Of a DNA stretch of 49,134 bases, positions 16,650 to 26,075 are shown in pieces. A program made the position numbers and the translations under genes. The notes below the pieces were generated by a model, which was not told the origin of the DNA, made no database searches, and worked only from the letters and a program-made list of their open reading frames with translations. The stretch lies in assembly GCA_001775095.1 (NCBI GenBank), contig MFCA01000029.1, positions 1-49,134 of the forward strand, in the 5' to 3' direction. The stretch is from Candidatus Curtissbacteria bacterium RIFOXYA1_FULL_41_14. GTDB taxonomy: Bacteria; Patescibacteriota; Microgenomatia; Curtissbacterales; GWA2-41-24. Each line of letters begins with the position of its first letter. Positions within the stretch are counted from its first letter, which is position 1.

Positions 16650-19604
16650 TTAACTTGACTTGTCGATTTTGACCCGTACGATTCCTAGCTCGGGGCCCTT
16701 TATAATCGCTTTTGCTAGGGTTTCCTTTTTAATAAGATCTTCAAAATCTTTAGGCCAGGAAGGTAAGGTTACTGTGATTTGTTCGTCGAGCGCACATCCC
16801 GCTTCTTTTCTGGCTTGTTGGATCTGACGAACAATCTCCCGGGCCTGGCCTTCAGCTAAAACTTGATTGCCAGCACTTTTAAGATGAGTAATATTACCAC
16901 TAACAGCAAATTCTTTTTCGAAACCTTTAAGTATTCCCTCATATACTAATTCCTTAACATTGACTTCGTCTTTTAGTATTTCTAAAACGCTACTCGAGAT
17001 TTGTGTTGGTCCTTGATATGTAATTTTGACGAGAGGAATTCTTACTTTTATCTCGTGCATTTTTCTAAACGCATGAATTACGGATGCAAGTTTTACTGCG
17101 TTTTCCATATCTTCTTCTATTTTTGGCTCTGATTTTAATACTTCTAAATCAGGCCAATTAGCAAGGTGGACTGAAGGCTCACCCGTTATATTTCTATATA
17201 TCTCATCGCTTACAAATGGAACCATTGGTGCCAGTACCTTAGAATACTCAGACAGTGCAATATAAAGCGCTTGATAGGCATCCTCTTTGTCTTGGACATT
17301 TTCGGCTGTAGGACCAATCCTGTCTCTCGATCGTCTGACGAACCAATTTGATAGATCTCTAATTATAAAAATTTCTGCATTCCCAATCGCATCTACAGCA
17401 TCATATCGGCCTAAGGCTTCTTGGATATGCTTTATATTCCCTTTTAATCTTGAGAGTAACCACTGGTCTAGTACGTTTAAAGGTTGAAAACTCGCTTTAG
17501 GTGACCAATTTTCAGTATTTGCATAATTTACGAAAAATGCGTATACATTCCAAAGTCTTAAATAAAACCAACGTCTCACTTCATCTGCTCTATGATAACC
17601 AAATAATAAATTATCCACTGGATTTTGCCTTAGATACATCCAGCGCATAACATCAACTCCTATTTTGTCAGCCGCTTCGTTAAATTCGATGGCGTTGCCT
17701 TTGCTTTTGTGCATTTCCTCACCTTTCTCGTCCAGAAGAGTCGCAAACCCTAAGACGGTTTTGTAAGGAGGGGAGTTTTTTAAAACCGTTGCCATGGCAA
17801 TCATCGAGTAAAACCAGTTTTTAAACTGGCCGGGGAAAGACTCTGTTATAAAATCCGCGGGATACCAAGAGGGAGGGACTGTTGAAATTGGTACAATACC
17901 GGCATCCAGCCAGACGTTGCCAACATCCGGAACTCTTGACATTACTTCCCCGCATTTTGGACATTTTATTTTGACGGCATCTATTTGGGGTCTATGAGGG
18001 CTTTTACCTTCAAATTCGTCCCAACCCTCGATTGCTTTTTGTTTAAGTTCATCTTTGGATCCTATAACTTCAAAATGTGGGCACTTCGTACATTCCCAAA
18101 TAGGCAAAGCCAGACCCCAGTATCTTTTTTTGGAAATTAGCCAGTCATGCATGTTCTTGAGCCAATCTAGCTCCCGATCCAGCCCAAATTTCGGAATCCA
18201 GTTTATTTCCTTGGCAACATCAACCATCTGCTGCCTTAGCGTCATTTCGTCTTTAGTCTTTAGTCTTTCGTCTTTGGACTTTCTATCCATTGCGATATAC
18301 CATTCGTTAACCACCCGCCAGACAAGTTCAGTTTTGCAACGCCAGCAGGTAGGGTAGCGATGTTGGTAATTTTCTATTTTGAAAAGTGCCTTTTTCTCCT
18401 TTAGCTTTTCGATAACCAGATCCGGATTGTCTTTGGCATTTTGACCGGTTAAGTCGCCAAATCCGTCAATGTAGTTTGCTCCCTCGTCGATTGACTCAAT
18501 AACCGGCAGATTTTCTTTTTGGGCCAAATCAAAATCTTCTTCTCCTGCGCCAGGTGCAATGTGAACCAAGCCGGTTCCCTCTTCGGCCGTTACTAAATCT
18601 TTATCTTTTATAACTCGATGCTCTACCCCGTTTAGTGCCGGCAGCTCATCAAAAACCCCTTGATAGGGAAGACCGACCAGTTCTGATCCCTTGAACTTCT
18701 TCTGAGATTTTTGGTTAATTCCAATTATTCTGGCTCTTTGGACAGCCAAGATGACTGACTCCCCGTCTATTGTCCACAAACCGTATTCAAGTTCCGGGTT
18801 AACGGCTATTGCGACGTTTGACGGAAGTGTCCAAGGCGTAGTCGTCCAGACGAGAAGAAAGAGCTTACCTTTAACTCTTTGACTCTTTAACTCTTTGACT
18901 CTGTATTTTACGTATACCGCCTTGTGTGTGATCTCCTGATACTCCTCTGTTAAAATTTCGTGCTGGGAAATTGCCGTACCGCAACGTGGACACCAGGGGA
19001 CAGAATCCCTTCCTTTATATAAGTAGCCTTTTTGGCGACAAACCTTTAAAAAATTCCAAATTGCGTAGTTATTTTCGTCAGATGACGTGTGATAGGAGTT
19101 TTGCCAATCCATAAAATAGCCGAGACGTTTACTTTGTTCGGTCTGCATTTGGGAATATTTTTTGACGCGTTCTTTGCATAAATCAATGAATTTGCTGATG
19201 CCAAATTTTTCAATATCCTTTTTGTTTTTAAACCCAAGTTCCTTTTCAACCTCTACCTCTATCCATAAACCTTGCTCGTCAAAACCGTTCTGGAACCTTC
19301 CTTGATACCCTTGCATGTTGTAAAAACGCTGCCAGAGATCTTTGTAAGTTCTGCCCCAAGCATGGTGAACGCCCATCGGATTATTGGCAGTAATTGGGCC
19401 GTCCAGAAAGGAGAATTTTTTATTGAATCCGCCAGCTGGCGGATTGTTGCGCTTTAAATATTTTTCGATAATTCCGTTTTCGTACCAGTAATCCAAAAGC
19501 TTTTTCTCCATCGCCACAAAATCCTGCTTCGGATCGACAGGTTTAAATTTGCGAGTCTTTTCCATAGATTGGCTAATTATTGCAGATGACAAACCTTCAT
19601 TCAA
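16650..19604 (-). CDS. ileS: Isoleucyl-tRNA synthetase
   Basis: GPITANNPMGVHHAWGRT (HIGH region), WTTTPWTLPSNVA, HMSKGNAIEF-type KMSKS (MHKSKGNAIEF), CxxC zinc motifs (CPRCG, CTKCPHF, CPKCGEV). Confidence 0.96.
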   Translation of the reverse strand: MNEGLSSAIISQSMEKTRKFKPVDPKQDFVAMEKKLLDYWYENGIIEKYLKRNNPPAGGFNKKFSFLDGPITANNPMGVHHAWGRTYKDLWQRFYNMQGYQGRFQNGFDEQGLWIEVEVEKELGFKNKKDIEKFGISKFIDLCKERVKKYSQMQTEQSKRLGYFMDWQNSYHTSSDENNYAIWNFLKVCRQKGYLYKGRDSVPWCPRCGTAISQHEILTEEYQEITHKAVYVKYRVKELKSQRVKGKLFLLVWTTTPWTLPSNVAIAVNPELEYGLWTIDGESVILAVQRARIIGINQKSQKKFKGSELVGLPYQGVFDELPALNGVEHRVIKDKDLVTAEEGTGLVHIAPGAGEEDFDLAQKENLPVIESIDEGANYIDGFGDLTGQNAKDNPDLVIEKLKEKKALFKIENYQHRYPTCWRCKTELVWRVVNEWYIAMDRKSKDERLKTKDEMTLRQQMVDVAKEINWIPKFGLDRELDWLKNMHDWLISKKRYWGLALPIWECTKCPHFEVIGSKDELKQKAIEGWDEFEGKSPHRPQIDAVKIKCPKCGEVMSRVPDVGNVWLDAGIVPISTVPPSWYPADFITESFPGQFKNWFYSMIAMATVLKNSPPYKTVLGFATLLDEKGEEMHKSKGNAIEFNEAADKIGVDVMRWMYLRQNPVDNLLFGYHRADEVRRWFYLRLWNVYAFFVNYANTENWSPKASFQPLNVLDQWLLSRLKGNIKHIQEALGRYDAVDAIGNAEIFIIRDLSNWFVRRSRDRIGPTAENVQDKEDAYQALYIALSEYSKVLAPMVPFVSDEIYRNITGEPSVHLANWPDLEVLKSEPKIEEDMENAVKLASVIHAFRKMHEIKVRIPLVKITYQGPTQISSSVLEILKDEVNVKELVYEGILKGFEKEFAVSGNITHLKSAGNQVLAEGQAREIVRQIQQARKEAGCALDEQITVTLPSWPKDFEDLIKKETLAKAIIKGPELGIVRVKIDKSS
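18249..18276. repeat. 7-mer tandem repeat (GTCTTTN x4) inside ileS
   Basis: gtcttta gtcttta gtctttc gtctttg; encodes the KSKDERLKTKDE segment on the minus strand. Confidence 0.9.
18873..18902. repeat. 8-mer tandem repeat (RACTCTTT x~4) inside ileS
   Basis: aactcttt gactcttt aactcttt gactct; encodes RVKELKSQRVK on the minus strand. Confidence 0.9.
19426..19445. repeat. Perfect 20-nt palindrome inside ileS
   Basis: aatccgccagctggcggatt equals its own reverse complement; encodes N-P-P-A-G-G-F. The 16-nt core recurs at 29374-29389. Confidence 0.95.
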
Positions 19605-19641
19605 GATTAACTTATTAGTTTCTGTGAAGAGGAATTAATTT

Positions 19642-20055
19642 TCAGCTTTGGGTTATTCGTTCCCTGCTGTGGACTCTGATGTTTCTGGGAGCTGACATGT
19701 AAAAGACTCCCCGACCAAAACTTGTAATCCGACCAAGAGCAATCGCCACGTCATTTCCAATTAAAATTCGACCGCCATCCCGTCTCACACTTTCAATTCC
19801 AAACCCGTGGGAACTATCAGCTGATACTTGTTTAAATTCTAATTGAACACTCCTTGTTTCTGGAAGATGACCAATTACTGTCATCTGAATATTCTCTATC
19901 AAACGAGTATCGCCAGTAGAAAGATTAACAGTAATTATTGGGTGAGTTCCTTTTGCTTTATCAACAATGTCTACTCTGGCTTTTGTTTGACTAAGCTCAA
20001 ATGTTTTGCTAACAGATTCTTTCGTGTCAACGCACCTAGTTTCTGCCCTGCTCAT
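19642..20055 (-). CDS. CsrA-like protein, apparently two CsrA-like units in one chain
   Basis: C-terminal GGRILIGNDVAIALGRI...GVFYMSAPRNIRVHSRERI parallels E. coli CsrA [39 protein letters not shown]; upstream GDTRLI-ENIQMTVIGHLPETRSVQLEF aligns to the same CsrA segment. Confidence 0.55.
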   Translation of the reverse strand: MSRAETRCVDTKESVSKTFELSQTKARVDIVDKAKGTHPIITVNLSTGDTRLIENIQMTVIGHLPETRSVQLEFKQVSADSSHGFGIESVRRDGGRILIGNDVAIALGRITSFGRGVFYMSAPRNIRVHSRERITQS

Positions 20056-20099
20056 ACTTTTCTCGTGAACTAATTATAGCAGCATGTCAAGTAAAAAAC

Positions 20100-20453
20100 T
20101 TACTTTAGTCTTGAGGCAATGGCGGAGAAAATAGCAATTAGAATTGCGGCAGGAAGAGCCATCCAGATCGGGGAAATTGTAAAACCGCGCACCAAAAGGT
20201 CTGCTAGAAGTAGAATAATTGCGGAGTTGACCAAACTAAAAAGTCCCAAGGTCAGAATTGTTACGGGAAGCGTTAGTATCGAAAGTATTGGCTTAACTAA
20301 GGCATTCAATACTCCAACAATCAAAGCTACCACTATTGCTGTCCAGAAGGATTCAACCTGAAATCCGGGACGCAGTAGATATGAGGTGGCAAAAATGATA
20401 ATTGCGGAAATCAGAATATTTGCAAGCATCCCAACCGGATTCATTAATCTCAT
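20100..20453 (-). CDS. Phage holin family protein (4-TMS, PF04020-like)
   Basis: Four TM helices; NALVKPILSILTLPVTILTLGLFSLVNSAIILLLADLLVRGF. Confidence 0.88.
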   Translation of the reverse strand: MRLMNPVGMLANILISAIIIFATSYLLRPGFQVESFWTAIVVALIVGVLNALVKPILSILTLPVTILTLGLFSLVNSAIILLLADLLVRGFTISPIWMALPAAILIAIFSAIASRLK

Positions 20454-20502
20454 TTAAACATTTGTTAATTCAATCAGTCAATCAAATGTAGATCGGTCTG
20501 GA

Positions 20503-21366
20503 TTAAATGCTGAAGATGGAAAGAAGAATAATACCGATTAGGGTTATAACGATTCCAGAGATTTGTTGGCGGGTAATCGGATCCTTAAAGATAAAAAAAG
20601 CAAGAAGAACAAAAAGAACAGGATAGGCGCCTGCGATTGGGGTAACAATGGGGCTTGAACCCTTTTGCAGTGCAAAATTGAGACTGAAAGCACCCATCGG
20701 CAGGAGAATTGAATTAAGAATCAAAGGCGATAATGCACCTTTGTAATTGGGCCTCGTGATTTTTGTTTTCTTGAGCCATAAAAAAACTGGGATCAAAAGA
20801 CTTGGCGTAGATGCGATATAGCCCGGCCAGAACCATCCGACCTGAACTATTGGTACTTTAATAAATGCCCAATAGATTCCAAAAGCGATCATTGTTATAA
20901 CTGCTAAAAGAGTGCCTCTAGTCGCAATTATTTTTCTTTGCTTTAAGTTCTCAAACTTGATACTTGTTAAAATTACACCTGCGAAAATTACTATTATCGA
21001 AATCAGTTGGATGAGTGTAATACTTTCTTTTAAAAAGACTATTGAGAGTGGAACGCTGATTGCTGCAAATGATCCGCAGATCGTACCCACGAGCGCGGCA
21101 TTACCTTCTTTAAGTGCCTCGTAAAAAGTCACCAACCCAGCCGTGCCGACAGCACCAACTGCGAAAGTGAAAATCAGCAAACTCGGCGTAAAATTCTTAA
21201 GCTGGTCGAGAACTGTAAGGGCGTAAAAACCCTCGATCATCAGAGCGATAATTAAATACCAAAAGGTAGTTGAGTAACTGCCGATTTTTCGCGTCGTAAT
21301 TGTGCCGAAGATGTCGCCAATTCCCCATCCGAAAAAAGCAACAAGGGCAAAAAATATTGCCTGCAT
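20503..21366 (-). CDS. EamA/DMT-family transporter
   Basis: 10 TM helices in two homologous halves; APIAGAYPVLFVLLAFFIFKDPITRQQISGIVITLIGI. Confidence 0.85.
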   Translation of the reverse strand: MQAIFFALVAFFGWGIGDIFGTITTRKIGSYSTTFWYLIIALMIEGFYALTVLDQLKNFTPSLLIFTFAVGAVGTAGLVTFYEALKEGNAALVGTICGSFAAISVPLSIVFLKESITLIQLISIIVIFAGVILTSIKFENLKQRKIIATRGTLLAVITMIAFGIYWAFIKVPIVQVGWFWPGYIASTPSLLIPVFLWLKKTKITRPNYKGALSPLILNSILLPMGAFSLNFALQKGSSPIVTPIAGAYPVLFVLLAFFIFKDPITRQQISGIVITLIGIILLSIFSI

Positions 21367-21437
21367 TGGCTAATTGTAGCAAAGTTTACTTGATTTGTTT
21401 TAATATTGTTGTGTGGATCACGAATTTCGCAGTTGTC

Positions 21438-21473
21438 ATTCTGGGAATCCGGCGCAGCCGGAGACTCCAGAAT
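21438..21473. repeat. Nested hairpin of the ATTCTGG...CCAGAAT family, copy 1
   Basis: Outer attctgg/ccagaat, inner tccggc-gca-gccgga. Confidence 0.75.
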
Positions 21474-21586
21474 CTAATCAAGATATGGATTCTGGTCAAC
21501 ACCCTTTAAAGGAGACTCCTTGAAGTGGTTATTTCTTCAAAATTCAATCCCAGAATTTTTTGTCGGAAATAAATGGGGCGCATAGA

Positions 21587-22039
21587 CTACATTAGTTTTT
21601 GAAGTACACTATTTGCTGTTTTAACATTCATCTCAGGACCTAAAGTTCTATCAATATCATCTGGAGGAGAAGATTTTGCAGATTTTCGGGCCGAATTTGC
21701 CAGTAAATATAACTGGTCCTCAATCGGATCATTAGTCCTTGCATCAACAACTCGTGTAATCCTATGTTTTTCTCCTCCTTGATTGCTTATAAGTAAATGG
21801 AAAATAGGTTTTTTCCATCCAGTTTCCATTCCCCAAGGAATCCTTAAATTGAATCCACAATAGTCACTACAAAACGATAAATGCTCACCTCTGTCCGTAC
21901 GACTCCAATGAATTATCCCCTGCTCTGTTAACAGCCTGAATTTATAACAAATCTGGTTCTCGATTAGCCTTTCTTCTTCTGTGCGAGTTTTCCCTTCTGT
22001 CGAGAGTTCACGCTCTCCCATAGGCAGGAAGTATATCAT
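21587..22039 (-). CDS. Hypothetical protein
   Basis: 150 aa intact ORF; no recognised domain. Confidence 0.5.
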   Translation of the reverse strand: MIYFLPMGERELSTEGKTRTEEERLIENQICYKFRLLTEQGIIHWSRTDRGEHLSFCSDYCGFNLRIPWGMETGWKKPIFHLLISNQGGEKHRITRVVDARTNDPIEDQLYLLANSARKSAKSSPPDDIDRTLGPEMNVKTANSVLQKLM

Positions 22040-22059
22040 CAGGAAAAATTATGAGCAAA

Positions 22060-22575
22060 TTATTTGATAACTTTGTAGTGGAGTTGGATGAGATTTTTTG
22101 AAAGCATTTTGGTTTCGAGAAGTTCGAGTCTTGTTTCAAGGTCCGATTCGGCAAAAAGTTTTATACCCTTACCAAAAATCACTGGCTCAATGTCAAGGTA
22201 AATTTCATCAACTAGACTCTCTTTCATAAAACTTGCATTTAGTTCTCCCCCGCCGCCGATAAAAGCTGTTTTGAAACCTTTCTTTGCCAGCACTTCTAAG
22301 ACTTCTTTTGGAGATATGTCTGTAAAAATCACTTTATTCCCCCACTTATTCTCGATTTTCTGACTGGTCATTACAACATTGAAACGATCAAGGTATGGGA
22401 AATTACCATCGGCGAGATCTATCTTGAATGTTTTTCTTCCTGTGATTAAATTGCCAGCTCCTCTACTTAACTTATCCCAACTGTTCCAGGATGCATCTGA
22501 GACGAAGCTTGTGTTGCCATCTTCTTTGGCAATATATCCATTCGCGGTTATCGCCATGTAAATAATTACTCTCAT
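22060..22575 (-). CDS. Dihydrofolate reductase family protein (RibD C-terminal-like)
   Basis: MRVIIYMAITANGYIAKEDG, NLITGRKTF, KTAFIGGGGELNASFMKESLVDEIYLDIEPVIFGKGIKLF. Confidence 0.9.
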   Translation of the reverse strand: MRVIIYMAITANGYIAKEDGNTSFVSDASWNSWDKLSRGAGNLITGRKTFKIDLADGNFPYLDRFNVVMTSQKIENKWGNKVIFTDISPKEVLEVLAKKGFKTAFIGGGGELNASFMKESLVDEIYLDIEPVIFGKGIKLFAESDLETRLELLETKMLSKNLIQLHYKVIK

Positions 22576-23261
22576 TTCATTAAAATAAAATCTAGGTTCT
22601 CTCTAGACTTAAATTCTTTCGACTTTCTGCCTTTTGTAAAAACTTTCAATTTCCCCCTTCCTCCTACTTTTACTTTATTATCATCGAGAGTCAAATAAGT
22701 TTGTTCTTCCATAACAACAACCGGATTAGATTTGAAAACGTGATATTCGCCTATTCGCTCATCTCTAGTTTCCGCGGAAGTAAGCACCTTGTCCTGCGGT
22801 GCATTGTAGTGTGGATTGATGTTAAACGGAACTAAATTTAGCCCATTAAAATAGGTTGATCCGACTACATTCCAATCATTGGTAGTTAAAATATTTGGAC
22901 CGGCTATATTGGCGCCAGCGCTTATACCGATATATGCAGCGCCATCCAAAACTTTTCTTTTAATTTTATCCAGCATTCCGTTGGTTTTTAATTTCTTTAA
23001 AAGATGATAGGTATTTCCTCCGGCAACTAAAAATACCTGTGTCTTATTAATTAAGTCCTGAGGGCTTTTAAGATTTAAATGGTTGAGTTTTACTCCAACT
23101 TCTTTGAGACTTTCTTGCGCTTTTTGATAATACTCGTTTGGATCATAAATGGTGGCGGCAGAAATAAATGTAACCTCTTTATCACCGGCAAAATCAGCAA
23201 TTTCTTTCTTACACCACCAGTATAAGGGTTTCCCAGAATTACTTATTAAAAGTAGTCGCAT
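22572..23261 (-). CDS. Peptidase S51 (dipeptidase E-like)
   Basis: VFLVAGGNTYHLLKKL, YIGISAGANIAGPNI (GxSAG nucleophile), NPHYNAP. Confidence 0.88.
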   Translation of the reverse strand: MRLLLISNSGKPLYWWCKKEIADFAGDKEVTFISAATIYDPNEYYQKAQESLKEVGVKLNHLNLKSPQDLINKTQVFLVAGGNTYHLLKKLKTNGMLDKIKRKVLDGAAYIGISAGANIAGPNILTTNDWNVVGSTYFNGLNLVPFNINPHYNAPQDKVLTSAETRDERIGEYHVFKSNPVVVMEEQTYLTLDDNKVKVGGRGKLKVFTKGRKSKEFKSRENLDFILMK

Positions 23262-23394
23262 CTTCTTCAGAATTCTATCACTTGTAAAAAGGAGCGGGCA
23301 AATTGAGAAGAGAGATTATAGAACAATGTAAAGAAAAATTCATATTGACAGTAAATCGATCGTTGTAGTAGTTTAAGGCTACTGCTTACACTCT

Positions 23395-24771
23395 ATGGTA
23401 GTCACTGCAGAACTTCCACCAAGAACAGAACTTGGCCAACAGCTTTCTTCACTTGAATTAATTCGTTCAGGAGAAAGAGGCAAAAGAGACGAAACTATCC
23501 CGCTCGCTAGAGTTTCCACTGAACTTTCAATTGTTGATGATTCGCATGCGGAAGAGCTTGGCAATTCAATGACTCTAATAGGTGGATGGGGGCAATTGAG
23601 TAGCATCGTTGTTAGAGCGAGGGAAGAAGATGGGGAAGTTTATTACGACATTATTGATGGTTTCCATAGAGCTGAAGGAGCGAGGAGAAGGGGCATGGAA
23701 AATATCGAAGCCCGTGTTACATACGGTTGTGATGATGCAGAGATGTATGATCTTCGGATTTTGGCAGCAAGCTCTGTGAAGAGCGTTCAATATGCGCGAA
23801 TTGCGGAATGGATGACAAGAGCTTTTGAGTTGACACCTTGGAGGAAAAAGGGGTTGACAGTTGTTCAAGCTTTCGGTTTGGCCATTAATGATCGAGAAAC
23901 TTCATATAAAGGTTTGTCGCCTGAAGAGCTGCAAGGTCTAAAAGAATGGGTTAGGTTAAAGTGTGGCAAGTGGGAGAGAAGCATTACTGGAACCCATGCC
24001 ATATTAAGAGTCGTTGCTAATGCCGATCCTGATCTGGTTAAAAAGGTTAGACCATCCGGCTCATTGAAAGATCATGCAGGCAGAATAACTCCGGCAAGAT
24101 TGGCCGCTGTTGCACTTACAATGCCTGGGAATTTTGATGCCCAAAATGCAGTTCTAGAGTGTGCAGTTGATAACAAGCTGTCAGCCGCAGAAACGGAAGA
24201 CTTGGCAAGAGAAGTTGCACGTGCCATTGAATCGGGTGACTCGGGTGAGGGAGAAATAAATTACGCTCTTTTGATTGAGGACCTTATTGAAGTAAATACT
24301 ACCGTACCTATTGAAGCTGATGAAAGGGGGCCGGAACCGGAAGAACTTATAGTTGCTGGAACAGACGGGGAACCTGATGTATTTGTGGATCCCGATGAAA
24401 TCCCTCTACCCGTAAGAGAAACAAGACCAACTCACCACCGACGTATAAGTGCGGCACGTGTCACACCAGAGAATACTTCTGATCAAGTAGCTGATTTAAG
24501 AAGGGCGCTCCAAAAAGCACATGAAATAATAATAGCAGGTACTTGGGATGGAAGATGGTGGAGAACAGCACCATACCTAACGCCTTTTGAGAGAGACCTT
24601 ATGACACAAGCATTCGATGGTGAAGGTTTTGATATTACAGAGTTTGCCCTTGATCATAAACTTACTGAAATTAAAGTTGTGCAATATATGATAAGCACTT
24701 TTTTAAAGCATAATCTTATGAGTGTAAAAGGAACAGAAAAAGAAAAAATAGCGGCGTCAAGAGAAGTTTGA
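23395..24771 (+). CDS. Large ParB/sulfiredoxin-fold domain protein
   Basis: N-terminal HAEELGNSMTLIGGWGQLSSIVVRA...YYDIIDGFHRAEGARRRGMENIEARV (ParB-like GxHRxxGA motif); about 300 aa uncharacterised C-terminus. Confidence 0.75.
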   Translation: MVVTAELPPRTELGQQLSSLELIRSGERGKRDETIPLARVSTELSIVDDSHAEELGNSMTLIGGWGQLSSIVVRAREEDGEVYYDIIDGFHRAEGARRRGMENIEARVTYGCDDAEMYDLRILAASSVKSVQYARIAEWMTRAFELTPWRKKGLTVVQAFGLAINDRETSYKGLSPEELQGLKEWVRLKCGKWERSITGTHAILRVVANADPDLVKKVRPSGSLKDHAGRITPARLAAVALTMPGNFDAQNAVLECAVDNKLSAAETEDLAREVARAIESGDSGEGEINYALLIEDLIEVNTTVPIEADERGPEPEELIVAGTDGEPDVFVDPDEIPLPVRETRPTHHRRISAARVTPENTSDQVADLRRALQKAHEIIIAGTWDGRWWRTAPYLTPFERDLMTQAFDGEGFDITEFALDHKLTEIKVVQYMISTFLKHNLMSVKGTEKEKIAASREV

Positions 24772-26046
24772 TAAAACACCCCTGAAATAGAAATAGATTC
24801 CGGCTAGTAAGACCACTACTGCACCCAGGCCAATTGCGAAAAGCGAGGAAGTTTTTTCGGCTATTGCGCCTGCTAAAGCATTGCCAATTGGCATCATGCC
24901 CACAAACATTGTTAAGTAAACAGCCATAATTCTGCCCCTCATCCTGTCCGGACTCAGTATTTGTACCCACGTATTGAGAGTAGAAACAAACATAAGACTG
25001 CCTAAACCGGTCAGAAATAAAAGGACATGGGCCAGTATAAAATTGTGGTTTTGTGAAAAAGCGACAAGACTTAGTGCCGAAATTGCAATTCCCCAGTAAA
25101 TAAAGGGCAGTCTGTTTTCTTTTTTTGACATCGCTGAAGTAAAGATCGCACCGACAAGACTACCTGCTCCTGCTGCCGAAAGCAGTGAACCGAGACCTTG
25201 AGCACCGGCACCAAAAACTTGTTGGGCGATTGGCGGCATCAGGGTTTGGTAAGGCCAAAGGAATATAGAAGATACCGCCCCAAAAACAGATAAATAAAAG
25301 ATTTTCCTATCTTTAAGAATAAATGCGAGTCCATCTTTGAGAGATTGAAAGGGATGAACATCTTCGGATCTTTGTTTTATAACCGGTCTTATTACGGCGA
25401 CAGCCCAAATGCCCGGCAAAAAACTTATTCCGTTAAAAACAAATGCCCAACCGACTCCAAGCGTAGCGATTATCAGACCGGCTACAGTCGGACCGATAAA
25501 TCTGGCGGCATTAAAAAGGCCGGCGTTTAGTGAAACTGCAGATGCCAAATCGCGCTTACCAATCATTTCGACAATAAAGGCAAAACGCGCCGGCAGATCA
25601 AAGGAGCCGATGATACCGTTAATAAGAGCTAGTACTATGACTAAGGGAAGATTTATCTTTCCTGAAATAACCAGAAACCCTAAAACTGCCGCAATGAAAC
25701 CTTCAAAAATTTGAGTGATTACCAAAAGTTTTTGTCTGCTTACTCTATCGACTAAAACCCCGGCGGGCGTTGCCAAAAAAAGAAAAGGCAAGCCGGAAAT
25801 AGCGGCAACTGTACCCACCCAAAAAGCCGATCTGGTTAACTCGTAAACTAACCAACCTATACCAACTGCCTGCAGCCAAAACCCGACTAGGGAGATTGTT
25901 TGGCCTATGAAATAAATCTGGTAATTGCGGTGGGCGAGTGCCGGAAAAATCGAAACTACCTTACCGGGCAATTGCACCGGCACTGCGCCGGCAGTAACTG
26001 CTGTAATTTCCAGATCTTCCTCGGCTAAAATATCTTTCTCGGACAT
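24757..26046 (-). CDS. MFS transporter (EntS/DUF894-like)
   Basis: 12 TM; NYQIYFIGQTISLVGFWLQAVGIGWLVYELTRSAFWVG, GVLVDRVSRQKLLV, SLNAGLFNAARFIGPTVAGLII. Confidence 0.92.
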   Translation of the reverse strand: MSEKDILAEEDLEITAVTAGAVPVQLPGKVVSIFPALAHRNYQIYFIGQTISLVGFWLQAVGIGWLVYELTRSAFWVGTVAAISGLPFLFLATPAGVLVDRVSRQKLLVITQIFEGFIAAVLGFLVISGKINLPLVIVLALINGIIGSFDLPARFAFIVEMIGKRDLASAVSLNAGLFNAARFIGPTVAGLIIATLGVGWAFVFNGISFLPGIWAVAVIRPVIKQRSEDVHPFQSLKDGLAFILKDRKIFYLSVFGAVSSIFLWPYQTLMPPIAQQVFGAGAQGLGSLLSAAGAGSLVGAIFTSAMSKKENRLPFIYWGIAISALSLVAFSQNHNFILAHVLLFLTGLGSLMFVSTLNTWVQILSPDRMRGRIMAVYLTMFVGMMPIGNALAGAIAEKTSSLFAIGLGAVVVLLAGIYFYFRGVLSNFS

Positions 26047-26075
26047 GTCCCCTATTTTAACCGACCAGAGCGTTT

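Noticed and set aside
23345-23373. Promoter of the large ParB-fold gene (ttgaca at 23345)
   Set aside because: Good -35 but no acceptable -10 at 16-18 nt spacing.
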